Positions 10,795 to 22,000 of a stretch of 64,000 nt of DNA are shown here, piece by piece. Each line of letters opens with the position of its first letter. Within the stretch, counting starts at the first letter, position 1. The notes beneath the pieces are model-generated. The model was not told the origin of the DNA, did no database searches, and saw nothing but the letters and a program-made list of their open reading frames with translations. Position numbers and translations under genes: made by a program. This DNA comes from Antedon mediterranea (Eukaryota; Echinodermata; Crinoidea; Comatulida; Antedonidae), in assembly GCF_964355755.1 (NCBI RefSeq), contig NC_092677.1, forward strand, positions 3,663,001 to 3,727,000, given 5' to 3'.

Positions 10795-10925
10795 ATAAAC
10801 TTGGTGGGCGGAATGCAGCTCAGTAAGAAAGAACGAGTTTGCCTTCGTTATGTCGTCAATGTCAAATCTCAACATTTTCAAATTAGGCCAACTTCGATCG
10901 AGTAGAAACTTGGGTAAAGTATAAT
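10795..10925 (+). repeat. dispersed repeat (ATCGAGCTGAAACTTG type)
   Basis: Second copy, reading ACTTGGTGGGCGGAATGCAG, then TCAATGTCAAATCTCAACAT, and ending GATCGAGTAGAAACTTGG. The minus-strand copy near 28.8 kb matches it closely in the CTCAACATTTTCAAATT segment. Confidence 0.65.
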
Positions 10926-10934
10926 CCGTATAAG

Positions 10935-11175
10935 GCCTACCGTATTTATTCGAATAAACGCCCTGCTTTGAATAAACGCCTCCCAAGAATAAACTCCCTC
11001 TAACATAATTTTGAATAAACGCCACGCCCCATTGTTACTGTATTTTATCATTTCTCGATATTAATTGTGTTATGCCTTAATTAAATAAATATTTTTTCCA
11101 AATCTGATGGGTTATTTAATTCTCCATTACACCCAAAAAATAAACGCATTTGTTTATTCGAATAAATATGGTATA
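10935..11175. repeat. GAATAAACGCC-type repeat
   Basis: Short irregular repeats of TTTATTCGAATAAACGCC and variants, ending TATTCGAATAAATATGGTAT. The outer parts, ACCGTATTTATTCGAATAAA at the left and its complement at the right, form inverted ends. Similar sequence occurs at 14920-15366. Confidence 0.6.
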
Positions 11176-11339
11176 TAGGGCGAGTATGAATCTGATTTTA
11201 AACTACATTTGAAACCCCGAGTATACTTGCTCCTAGTAAGTGTAAATTCAGATGCCATTCTGTGATACTATAACAATTTCTTTGGTTTAGTTTACACGCT
11301 GATTATAGAAGCGTTACTGTTTTAAATGCGTGATTATTT

Positions 11340-11660
11340 TATTCTTTTCCTTTTTGATATTGTAAGGGTGTTCATCCCAAGGGTCGATGTTGACAGGTCA
11401 CAGGCAACATTTCAGCAGTATACGAACTGCTAAAACTGTGGTATCGCTTGAATATTTCACTTTACACATTTTTTTCATTTGTGCAGGATAATATTTATTC
11501 AAACATAATCGTGTGACAATTGTCTATATTATTAATAATATTTATCAACATATCATCCTGTACAAATGTTGTTTGTTTTAAATTATCACCACCCACCCAC
11601 CACCATCGCCGTCGCCGCCGCTGCCGCCCGTCCACCTCCTCCTTCTCCTCCTCCTCTTTA
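11340..11660 (-). repeat. 3' flank of family A gene, duplicated at 28373-28640
   Basis: Non-coding sequence downstream of the minus-strand family A gene. It includes a CCT/CCACC microsatellite (about 11588-11658) and the segment GACAATTGTCTATATTATTA. The reverse complement of both is found directly downstream of the plus-strand copy (GGAGGAGGAGG at 28385 onward). The gene was therefore duplicated with its flank, in inverted orientation. Confidence 0.8.
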
Positions 11661-11682
11661 TTACTGTTAATTAAGCGGTCTT

Positions 11683-13023
11683 CTAGTTAAAGTGTTGTTC
11701 TTTTTCAACTAGAACTACAATGAGCATAGTATTAGCTTTCAAACCGTGTTTAATATTCTCCCATGCGTTATAAACTAAATCAGCAAATCGGGGAGACTCT
11801 GTCCAGACGAACATGATCGATTTGTCCGACTTCTTTATCGCTTTCTTCGTTGCATTTTTTAACTCTGCAGAATATAAAAAGAGAATCTTATTTTGTTAAC
11901 ATTTCAACACAACTTCTTTGATGAAATCACAAAAAATATGTAGGCCTATAGCAATATTTTACAGTGAAATTACAAAATATAGTTTTGGTACCGCAGTAAA
12001 TATGCCTCTACGGTAAATGTGTCTATTTTGCTTCTATCACTTTCAAACGCAATGTGCATACCTTTAAGGTTCACTTCCAGGCTTTTTTTTACATCATCTA
12101 TGTTCTTTCTTTCTAGCCATGTAACCGACATACACACCGAAACAACCGCCGACTTATCTGTAAGTTTGAAGTGAGCTTTGGAAGGGGAATACTTGATTTT
12201 AGTTTGAGTTTCCAGTTTTGCATCGGGTAAGAGCAAGAGTAACACCTCAAAGCTATACAATAAAAAAGAGTTAAATTAACAGAGGTATGTGTTCACACGC
12301 ACTAGAATTAAGCGTTCATTAACTGAGTTAAGCTCATCCGAAAACTCTAAAGTTATTATTATACAACTTGGACAAGTGAGAAATAGTAATATGTTCCCAT
12401 CTGATTTTCAACAGGGGTATATCGGATTAACTTGTTTACGGTTTTGTGTTAAAAAATCCTAAGGGACGCTTAAATAGTTAGTCTCACTCGCTTTGACAAG
12501 ATAATGTGTATTTTTTTTAAGTAAAATTCAACAATACTGTTAAACTTAGTTAATTTCCTTGGCAGCTAAAAATAAATAAATGTCAACGATCAACACACAT
12601 TTCTTATAGAAAATCAATTATAAAAAGAACGAAAATGACAATTTGTTGCTAACGTTTAAAAAAAGCATAACAAAGCAAGAGTTTGTCTTACCTGAAAGCG
12701 GCTTTTAATTGAATAGAAGTTCCCGTGGAATTTCTGGTCTTTAAAAACTTCTTTCCAGAGGACGACAATTGATCCTTAGTAAGAAATGAGCTAGTGACTA
12801 GTAAATTGACCTTCATATTCTCTTTAGAATGCTCATTTGCTGGTGTGATCTTATACTCACCTAACTTAACAGTAAAGTGTGGCCCACTATAGATTTTTCG
12901 GGGCTTGTACTCTTCGGGCGGCCTTTTGCGGCGGCGCCGCTTTTTTGTATTAGACTTACTTTTAGACTTGCGTTTTTGAGTTTCTTTCGAAAATATGAAA
13001 TTATTACATCTTTTGGTATCCAT
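11683..13023 (-). CDS. unrecognised three-exon gene, family A (intact copy)
   Basis: I do not recognise this protein. Exons 13023-12692, 12252-12062 and 11864-11683 have GT/AG borders and compatible phases, giving 234 codons. Exon 1 encodes a strongly basic KKRRRRKRPPEE stretch (about residues 25-40, like a nuclear localisation signal), then HFTVKLGEYKIT and LSSSGKKF. Exon 2 encodes LLLLLPDAKLETQ and VCMSVTWLERK. Exon 3 encodes SIMFVWTESPRFADL and ENIKHGLKANTMLIVVLVE. A second copy (21838-28372) keeps all three exons with the same splice phases, supporting the model. The start Met is about 35 bp downstream of a TATA-like box. Short introns (439 and 197 bp) suit a compact recent gene. Function unknown. 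Confidence 0.65.
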
Positions 13024-13049
13024 CTGGTAATACTGAATCCAGTCGCGGT

Positions 13050-13130
13050 GTCACCATTATATAGACAGTGTTGAACAATCGGAGCCAATCAACTTTAAAT
13101 ACGTTATGACGTCGTGATCGTAAGGTGACG
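13050..13130 (-). promoter_or_regulatory. TATA/CCAAT promoter of family A gene
   Basis: Read on the minus strand: CGTCATAACGTATTTAAAGT, then GATTGGCT (CCAAT-box complement, 13084-13091), then CACTGTCTATATAATGG (TATA box near 13056-13065), then the ATG at 13023. The same order and spacing occur on the plus strand at 21745-21840 ahead of the second copy, so this stretch is conserved between paralogues although it is non-coding. Confidence 0.65.
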
Positions 13131-14104
13131 ATTGAAACCAGACAAAATATAAACCCAGAACAATATCGATATAATATCAACAACAATAATACTATAATAG
13201 CATAATATAATGGAATAATTTTCCCGTTTTAGCAATGTTAATATTTACATGCGGTAGTAATCTAATACTAATTAGATACAGTAATAATCGTGTCGTGAGG
13301 CAGACTGACTTTTTCACTTGACTGAATGCAGTGTACAAAAGTACTTAGCATTGATAAATAGCCGAGGCTGTGTGAAAGGGGCTTTAAATTAAAAAAAAAA
13401 AGATGTAATGCAAAAGAGGACTATAAAGTTGACCACTTCATTTCAAATGTACCATATTTAAATATCATCACTCTTTTGTACCATGTTATATATAGTCATT
13501 AATTTAGAATAAACATTGATTTTGTTTACACTAAATTAGTAGCGTTACCAAATGTAACACTATTCGTATTCGTGTGACTTATTGGCCCGGTCATAATCAT
13601 TGTGAAACTGGTTAATACTGTGCTGCTTAGAATAATTAATCTTGATATACATAGGCCTAAACTCAGTTTAAAAAAAAATTGTTTATTCATAGTGAAACAA
13701 AACAATCCCGCAAACATCGGAATCTTCTGATCAAACTTTATAACTGACTGACGGGAGGCATTAGCTGATGATGGATGATGATAATATTAATTGATTAGAT
13801 ATTCAGAGCCATCAATTAGGCTAAATAAAGATTGGCTCTGCTGGATGATATTTGAATCAGAGCGCCCTCATGGGCAGGTCTATTTATCATCACCCATGCA
13901 TGATGATGATGTATGCTCGGATGATATAATTATATCAATATTCAAATAATATATAAGGCCAAAGCCGGCCATATATATAAAAAGCCGCAGTTACGGCATT
14001 GCGTTCACGGATTTTAGAAAGTCACGTGGGGTGCACACCGGCCATCTTTGGGTCCAACTATGCTTATGTAGGAGTATCGAGTCGAGTCATTTGCTTTTAA
14101 AATG
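13131..14104. other. no gene seen
   Basis: AT-rich intergenic DNA with ATGATG-type simple sequence around 13765-13925. Short open frames are not supported by splice sites or repeats. Confidence 0.5.
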
Positions 14105-17100
14105 TATAATAGTACAGGAAAACTATGAAATGTCGTTGAAAAAATTGCAACAGAATTTATTTCACCACAATGCATTTCTATAAGGTCCCTATATGAACAT
14201 ACTAAAAGTCTAGAAAAATCCAGGTAGGGGAAATAGGTTTTTTTAAACAAAATGGCCGCCAATGGCGAAAATGCCTAAAAAGGGACAAAAAAAACATAAA
14301 TGATAGATCTAATTACCACTTTATAACAGTTTTTACAAAGGTTTATATATTTCTTTACAGTTTCAAAAATCTGAACTACAATATACACATTATTTTAAGT
14401 GCTGTTAATTAGAAAATGGCCGAAAAACAAATGTTTAAGTATCTTATAGATATATCCCTATTGTTATAATATATAAACGCAGTCCTTCCTATGCTTAATG
14501 CATAGGATTACGGTGTCTAATAATAAATCAGTTAATTTACATTTGTACTGTTATAACAATATATTACAACATTGGTGGTGCCAGTGGGGAGGGGTATAGG
14601 GATAGGAGATCATGGGAAGGGTGAGGGAGTCTGTCCCCCCCCCCATCCCCTCTCCCCAATTGGCTATTTTCGGGAGTATATGTAGACAATATGATGATAT
14701 TTCCTAATATGAAACAATACCCCATTGAGTGCTGTTTCAAGGATTTTCATTTTTAAAAGTGATTAAAATTACCCTTTACCGGTATAATATTGTCGGAACT
14801 TCTGGGTGCCCTCCAATTGATGGCCCAGCCAATTGATGCTAGCTGCGCTCTCCTCCCCCCCCCCCCCTCCCCCTCATCGGGAAAATCCTTGCCCCATCAC
14901 TGGACTACAATCTATTACCGTATTTATTCGGATAAATGCTACATTTAGAAAAATCGAATAAACGCCCCCCCCCCCCCATAGGACATCATTTGGAATAATC
15001 TACGCCACTGCACCCGTCCCCCGCCCCCATTGGACATCATTTTGAATAATCTACGCCACTGCACCCGTCCCCGCCCCCATTGGACATCATTTTGAATTTA
15101 TTTCCTCGAATGTACGCCCCGCCACATGCATACAGTATTATATACACAATATTGTATTTTAACACATCTCTATTCACTGAATGACATGATGGTGTTGTAT
15201 TTGTTCATATCTAAAGGGTGTATTTATTTGATTATACATGTTACCGTACCACATTACACCCACAAAAATAAACGCCTCTCCGAATAAACTCCTCACGACG
15301 ATTACACGCCCCCACTACCCTCCTTAAAAATCAACCGCCAAGGGCATTTATTCAAATAAATGCGGTAATTTCACTTTCATCTTGTCAGTATCTCATCTTC
15401 CATCTATTGGTAGGGAATTGAGCATGTGCTGATGCCGTGGCATTCTTAAAAAATAGTGGAGCAGCAGTCAAAACCATATTCTGCAACTGCAATTCATTTT
15501 ACTACAACCTTATTTACAGGTACATCTAATCAACTTTAATAGTTTCTCTGGTGCTGGTAGTAAATTTGTCATCAATACTTTCCATCCCTAGTCTGTGGGT
15601 TGAAGAGTATTTTCTATCCAATGCTATAATACCTGGTAATAAAGACTCACGAAATGAAATTTTGCAGCAAGGGAATAATAGATTTGCTTTTTGCAACTTT
15701 CTCAAAGAAAAGTAGGCTGTCTAAAGTCCCCATTGACTTCCCTCCATATATACGGTAGCTACCAATGTCAAATTCCTGATGCAATGTTTTCTTTTTTTTT
15801 TGGAAACCGTTTGGTTTACAGAATTTGACATACAACTCCAACTGTGATGTGATGATTTTTAAGACCAACACCTTTTCCTAAACCAAATTTACTTACGGCC
15901 CATAATTATAGCCATTAAACACAAGAGTTTACTTTGCCTTCACATAAAGTAACAAACATACATGGTACATAATAAATGTCTTGAAATGTTACTGTTTCGG
16001 TCCAAGAGGTTTGATGTAGCAGTGCTCCCCCATTGATAACATACATTGGGCAGTGAGATGAAGGTTTCTGAGTAGTCTAGCAGTGTGTATGGAGTCAATG
16101 GAGTAAAAGAGGGCTGCAGGAAAAGTACAAGGTTCTTTTTCAACAAATGATGCATTGTGTATGACTGTCTCACATAGCCATCAATGATGAAATAGTATAT
16201 GTGAGGGAATGTGCACTGCTTCTCTATTGATGAATATGGTTGATTTTGACCCATGTGTAATAATTATTATGTTCTTTCCTCTTAAATTAATATTCTGTCA
16301 CGGTTGCTTCATTCATTGATTTAACCGTATGTTCTCGATGAGGGAGCACTGTGAATGCATGTAAAGTCTTTCCTTGGTGTGAAGCTCTGTAAAAATCAAT
16401 TTGCTTTTTATACATGGAATTCAGGGATGTGATACTACATCCCATCTATTTGGTATAGGAAAAGGTGTTAGTCTTAAAAAGTCATAACACCTGGGCAGTA
16501 GTATGCTTACAAACTCTGTAAAACCAAACGTCTCCAAAAAAAAAGAAAGAAACCATCGCATCAGAGGAATTGGCATTGGTAGCTATATACTGTATGGAGG
16601 AATACGTTCAGGGAGAAAGTAGCAAAAAGCAAAACAGCACTTGAAATAAAGTCTATTCCCCCAACAACAAATGCTGCATGTCTATTACCATGGTACAGCA
16701 GTGGATAGAAAATACTCTTCAACCCACAGACTAGGGGATGGAAAGTTACAAATGGCGTGATGTGTCCATTGACGATAAATTTACCACGAGTACCACCGTT
16801 TGTAAAAAATACCACAGCATCAGCACATGCTTAATTCCTACCTATAGACAGAGGATGATAACTGGACAATGAAAATGAATGGATTAATAGATTCTAAGAT
16901 TGTATAATTCTATTGTTGTGACAGTACAAATGTAAATGAACTGTTTTATTAGACACCGTAGTCCTGCATTATGATGCATAGGCCTACGTTGTCTATTACT
17001 ATAACCGTGGTGATATCTTGATACTTAAAATGTGTGTTTTTGCTGCTAAATAGCACTTGAATTAATATGTATATTGCAGTTTAAATGTTTGACAGTAAAG

Positions 17101-17315
17101 AAATATAAAAAGCATTATAAAAACTGCTATCAAGTGGTAATTAGATATACAATGTTTTTTGTTCATTTTTAGACATTTTTTGCCATTGACGGCCATTTTG
17201 TTTAAAAAAACCTATTTCCCCTACCTGGACTTTTAGTATGTTCATATAGGGACCTTATAGAAATGCATTGTGGTGAAAAAAATTCTGTTGCAATTTTTTC
17301 AACCTTTTACTGATT
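14105..17315. mobile_element. 3.2-kb decayed palindrome (foldback element or inverted duplication)
   Basis: The outer arms pair in inverted orientation: 14110-14250 with 17160-17310 (for example AGGTCCCTATATGAACATAC and its complement), then 14480-14575 with 16895-17000, 15378-15445 with 16800-16855, 15580-15625 with 16697-16745, and 16020-16045 with 16325-16350. The axis is near 16.18 kb. The left arm has extra C-rich and GAATAAACGCC-type sequence (14.6-15.37 kb). Some minus-strand frames are open for 75-104 codons near the axis, but I recognise no domain. The old divergence suggests a long-dead foldback transposon or an inverted segmental duplication. Confidence 0.7.
14920..15366. repeat. 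GAATAAACGCC-type repeats in the left palindrome arm
   Basis: Several irregular copies of TATTCGGATAAATGC, CGAATAAACGCCCCCC and TTGGACATCATTTTGAAT, two of the last type in tandem (about 15000-15090). It ends ATTTATTCAAATAAATGCGG. It has no partner in the right arm of the palindrome, so it probably inserted or expanded later. Confidence 0.6.
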
Positions 17316-17449
17316 CTGAGCATATCTTTCCTGTACTATAACTTTCACAAGGCTTTAAATATCGAATGTAATATCAAAACAATCAATTTGTTTAAAGGTT
17401 TTTGTTAAGATAATAAAAAAATTATAAAGTTACTGCGAACATGATTTTA

Positions 17450-17552
17450 AACAAATATGGTAGTGATGGCAACATGGCATCAACATGTCCATATATGGCC
17501 ACATCACTTTTTTGTCACATAAAATTTGATAGTGTAGTCAGAGCTTTAGATT
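17450..17552. mobile_element. MITE family 1, half copy
   Basis: The right half of a short hairpin element: AAATATGGTAGTGATG, TGTCCATATATGGCCACATC, TTTTGTCACATAAAATTTGA and the end TAGTGTAGTCAGAGCTTTA. Full copies elsewhere in the window are about 150-165 bp. Confidence 0.7.
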
Positions 17553-17828
17553 CTGTAGTACTAGCTAGTAGTAGAGAGGGCTTGGCCCTAGACTAGGCCT
17601 AGTTCTAGTCCACTGTCCTCCAGCTAGCTAGGTCCAGGCTAGGCGCATGTTATTTTATTGTTATGGAAGCTCAGCTGCTGAGGGTTCCGCGCGTGGTGTG
17701 AAAGCTTGGTCTGTCTAGTTTTTAAAAGTAGGCGCTATGTATGTAATGTAATTAATAATAATACTGTCTGAACTATATTAATAACTTTATTTATACCTAT
17801 TAATAATATTAATATTAATTATTTTTAG

Positions 17829-18885
17829 GACAGGAATCATGGATGAACAGAATGAAAAAGAACCTGCTGTGCTAAGCCCCCTGGGAGGCCAAATGATTAA
17901 AGTATGTCTCTATTCTTTCTGTTTATCGGTGGATCCAAGATGTTTGAAAAAGGTGCAGGGGCTTTCATCATAGAAAACAATAATAAACAAATCTTTGGAT
18001 ACTAAGTTATTGCTTAATGAAGTTTTTAATAGTCTGATGACAACTGTCATACACTTCATACAATGTTGTACCCCAATATTGCCCATGCAAATATAAAAAT
18101 AAAATATTTTATTAAAAAAAAAAATTAAAAAAAACATTCAATAAGATTTTTAACATTACCGTATATTCATGTACATATAATTATCTTATAAGATAAGTTT
18201 CTGTATCTTTGTATAACAGTAATTTGTTATTTTTCAGAGATAGTGCTGAGACAGAGGCAGTGTCTGTATTAACAAGTTTAGGGCGTAAAAGAAATTCAAA
18301 TGTCAGTCTTTCACAGGATTCTCCCGATGAAACAGAAGATACGCAGCCAAAGACAAAAAGGTGATTCATTATTGGGGTTAATACTGTACTGTACTCCGAA
18401 AATTTAGTTTTCATAGAATTTAGTATCTCTGGAGGGGAGAGAGAGAGCTGGTTTTTATTAGAAACCGCGGGGAAAAAAGTGTTTAATTCTTAAGATCTGT
18501 CTAAACTTTCAAACTAGTTCGACAAAAAAAAAGTGTGATGTGCCCAAATATGGTAGTGATATGCCCAAATATGGTAGTGATATGACATCATGTTCACATG
18601 GTCACATCACATTTCTTCTGTCACAAAGTTTGATAGTATAGACAGAGCTTTAGACGTTTTGATTTCGAAGTACACAATCACACCGAGTAAGCTGGAAATC
18701 ATTTTTATCTTTATTAAGGTATTTGTTTTTATTTTAGAGATTTAATGTAAGCCTATTTCAAAATGACACAGAAATGCCTTATTTTCACAAAGGCAACTGC
18801 CGAAGAATGACCGCTCTCAACGTTGTGAATATATTGATAGAAAAACAACGCTTCACGTGTATTTTGCATCTACAACTACAACAAG
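17829..18885 (+). pseudogene. family B gene, decayed duplicate
   Basis: Parallel to the intact gene at 30087-31588. Exon 1 follows the same TATTTTTAG acceptor and starts ATGGATGAACAG (17839) but diverges after about 12 codons. Exon 2 (18237-18360) is nearly identical, with DSAETEAVSVLTSLGRKR. Exon 3 (from 18738) has the same acceptor, but one base is missing early (GATTTAATGTAAG against GATTCAAATGTAAG), giving an immediate stop. Similarity then continues for about 130 bp and ends near 18885, where a retrotransposon tail begins. The copy cannot make the full protein. Confidence 0.8.
18493..18656. mobile_element. MITE family 1, full copy
   Basis: Hairpin element with ends AGATCTGTCTAAACTTTCAAACT and AAGTTTGATAGTATAGACAGAGCT, in the second intron of the decayed family B copy. 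The internal AAATATGGTAGTGATATG unit is tandemly doubled. The paralogous intron also carries a member of this family at 30745-30875, so the insertion probably predates the gene duplication. Confidence 0.8.
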
Positions 18886-19160
18886 ATATGATGAACGTTA
18901 AATATATATATTTTATAAGACCAGTTAAGATCAGATAAAATGGTTTAAATAGAAATTGTAGCTTTGTTTTCTTTTATTTATTATTAGTTTATGTATATTT
19001 TTTTTCTTTTTCGTATTCGTATTTAATGTTATATCTTGGGGTGGGTCTAACGTCAAAAGTCTTTCTGACTTATATGACCCTTCCCACATGATTACTTCAT
19101 TGTATTTATTATCCTGTATTTTATTATATTGTGGAAATAAATTGAAATTGAAATAAAACC
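18886..19160 (+). mobile_element. L2/CR1-like 3' tail fragment
   Basis: Begins where similarity to family B exon 3 stops. It ends in TATTATATTGTGGAAATAAATTGAAATTGAAATA, a 3' untranslated end plus short tandem tail of the type seen at 4570-4622. No coding sequence remains. It plausibly truncated the family B duplicate. Confidence 0.5.
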
Positions 19161-19614
19161 TATCATGTGCTAAAATTGAAAGTGACGTTCCAATGGGATG
19201 TTTTAATAATTGTGCATAAATGAACGAAGGTTTCAATCCAACTACATTTTTTTTCTCTATTTGTGATATGTTATTCTGATACTGTAGTTCTTTAGAGATA
19301 TTTATCACAAAAATAAATTCTGTTCTAATTTTGTGTAGGTATAAGCCTACCCATTGACCGGACTATACGCCCAGTAGTAGTGGTACTACCATTTACTGGC
19401 AAATTGCCGTCTTTAGTGTCAGAGGACGGCATTTTTTTTTCTATTGCTAAGACCGCCAACCTAATATTTTTTTTAATGGTACGGTAATATACTTATGAGA
19501 TATATAAATATATATCATAATAGCCGGGTATAAAGGAAGATATCTGAACGAACAATAAATTGCAATGAGATCTGCCTGTCATTGTTGTCTCTGTTGCTGT
19601 CAATGTAGTATATT

Positions 19615-19815
19615 TTTTTGTTAAAGGATCCGCAGCTGCTGTATATTAGTCAAAACGCATTTCGTAATTAGTTTTGTCAATAGTCTTATGGCATCCTAGT
19701 CTATCAAACTGGCCTTTGTATTTCATTTATTTAATTTTGATTTCTCTACCAAATTTCTTTAAAGATGTAGGCCTTATTGTCCTTCAAAAACATGAAAAAT
19801 GAAGATAAATTTAAA
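19615..19815 (+). repeat. direct duplicate of 20730-20905
   Basis: Shared blocks in order: GATCCGCAGCTG, GTCAAAACGCATTTCGTA, AGTCTTATGGCATCCT, TCTATCAAACTGGCCTTTGT. The minus strand of the second copy is open for 86 codons (20636-20896); this copy is shifted. Origin unknown. Confidence 0.75.
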
Positions 19816-20729
19816 AAAAAACCTTTTAAGCAATTTCGAAGTATTAATAAAGTTAATCACTTCTGTTTTCACTTATAAAAATACAAAATAAACGGTTAAA
19901 TTCAATCAAAAACACATTGACTTCCAGTCAATTGGACAATTTTTCGATTTCATTTACTGTTTTTGTTCGAGCGATGTGTAAACTGAACACGAGCGATGTA
20001 AACATAACACGAGCGATGTCTACATAACACGAGCGAGGTCAACTTGACATAGTTATGTCCGTCCTGGCGTGCCATACTATACACAGTGATTAATCGTCGC
20101 GGTGGTTTAATCAGTCGTAATCTTTCAACTGTAAATTTATTCAGTTTCTATAGAAACACTCGTTCGTATCTTTAACACTTGAAAGAATCGTTATTTTTAA
20201 CAAACACATTCATTCAAAAGAAGGAAATTGAGCTGATGAACCATGACGATTGAATCAAGGAGGTTTTGAATAATTCACTTTAAACCAAACTTTAAAAAAA
20301 AAAAATTTTGGTTTTTCATTTTTTTTTTGTTTTTATTTTTTATGTCGTATCCGTAAACTGTCTATTGTGCGTACGTGTTACCGAAAAATCTAATCTTCAT
20401 TTAAATGTATGTCTTATTTCTTTACACTTTTACAACGCATATATTCGCTTTGATTTGCACACCTAAATAAGAATGTATATTTTGTTGAGTAAAATTCAAC
20501 AATATGGTAAAACCAAATAAAGCCAAGCAACTATTAATGCGTTTTGGCATAATTGCCCGTTATAGCACTTAACATTCAACATGCATCAATTTGAAAAGAA
20601 AAGGAAAATTAATTATATATGATATTAGGTAGGTGCTATAATAAACAAGCGATTACATATATATCCTTTTCTAGGATTAGGCCTATGATTAGCAATTTCC
20701 TAACAGAGCATTGGTAGTATATTTTTTTT
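19816..20729. other. spacer with part of the 2894-3180 dispersed repeat
   Basis: Between the two direct duplicates. It contains the ordered blocks shared with 2894-3180 (to about 20300) and a triplicated AACACGAGCGATGT-like run at 19985-20040. The rest is AT-rich, with no gene seen. Confidence 0.5.
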
Positions 20730-20905
20730 GTAAGGATCCGCAGCTGTAGGCCTATATTTGTCAAAACGCATTTCGTACGATTTAGTTTCTTTGTCAGTAG
20801 TCTTATGGCATCCTCTAGTCTATCAAACTGGCCTTTGTATTTTCTTAAATTTTGAATTTCTCTACCAGTTTTAGATGTATTTTCCGCCAAAAACATGAAA
20901 AATTA
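20730..20905 (+). repeat. direct duplicate of 19615-19815
   Basis: Second member of the pair, about 1.1 kb downstream and roughly 85 percent alike by eye. The minus-strand open frame over it contains LRKYKGQFDRLEDAIRLL, which I cannot assign to a family; it may be a remnant coding exon of a mobile element. Confidence 0.7.
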
Positions 20906-21744
20906 AGATTAACATTAATATAAAAAAAAAGACTTTGTTGTTGAACACTAACTTTATTTGTTTGTTCTGTAACGGTTACTCTAAGACAACCGTATTCGAT
21001 TTGAATTCTTCTGGAATCTTCTCGTCGTAAGCCTGAACTGAGGCCTATCAGCGCAACATCACAAATTAATGAAGTAATGTCAGGGGTTTACTTTCGGCAT
21101 AGAAGATTAAATTTGGTGTTCAATATAAATGGACATTTTTATTGAGCATAAAATAGATAATCTAAAATAATAGCAAAATAAAATATATTGTTATTAATTT
21201 CCTATTTAGCACTTTTCAAAAATATGTTATGTTTGTACATACCGTACACTTTTTAGGTACGTATATAAGATTTGAATATTATGCATTTTTGATCGGACGG
21301 GTAGCACCCAACCGCCCCGCCATGCACGTGACTATGTTTGAATGAAACGATTTTAAAACGTGTATACATTTAAAAAGACGAATGTCATGCCAGTTACCTA
21401 AAATTGCCCGGTTGGAAAACATTGTAAATGCTTATTAATATCTTCGAATCGATCCTCACAACAATTCACTAACCGTATAGAAGACTATTGGATTACTAAT
21501 TTTTAATTTTAAACATGATTTTAGCTGCTGCTCAAAATTATATAGGCCTATCCTCCTTTTAAGTAGTAGCTTCACATAGCAGTGGTCCTTTGTATCATTC
21601 ATTTGTTAAGCTAAACATATTTATATTAAACAAATTAACCACATCAATTTTGGTTCCATCAAAGAACCATTCAACCGGGCAAATTATGCCACAGGCACGG
21701 GCGCGCACAGGCATTGAACTGATTTTTGTTTGTTTTTTTAAATC
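20906..21744. other. no gene seen
   Basis: AT-rich intergenic DNA upstream of the second family A copy. I found no supported coding segment or RNA gene. Confidence 0.5.
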
Positions 21745-21837
21745 GTCACCTTGCGTCATAACGTATTTGAAAGTTGATTGGCTACCGATTGTTCGACACT
21801 GTCTATATAATGGTGACACAGCGACGGGATTCAGTGT
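21745..21837 (+). promoter_or_regulatory. TATA/CCAAT promoter of disrupted family A copy
   Basis: Plus-strand counterpart of 13050-13130: TGCGTCATAACGTATTTGAA, GATTGGCT (CCAAT-box complement, 21776-21783), CACTGTCTATATAATGG (TATA at 21803-21810), then an ATG at 21838. Promoter order and spacing survive although the gene body is interrupted. Confidence 0.6.
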
Positions 21838-22000
21838 ATGTACGCATATTCACAAAATCTAGTACCTTTAATTTTATATAAAGAAAAACAAGGAAAAAGA
21901 AATACAAAAGAGCGATGCCGCCGCGAGAGGCCGCCCGAGGAGGGGCGCAAGCCCCTAAACGGCTATATTGGGCCAAATTTTACTGTTAAGTTATGTGATT

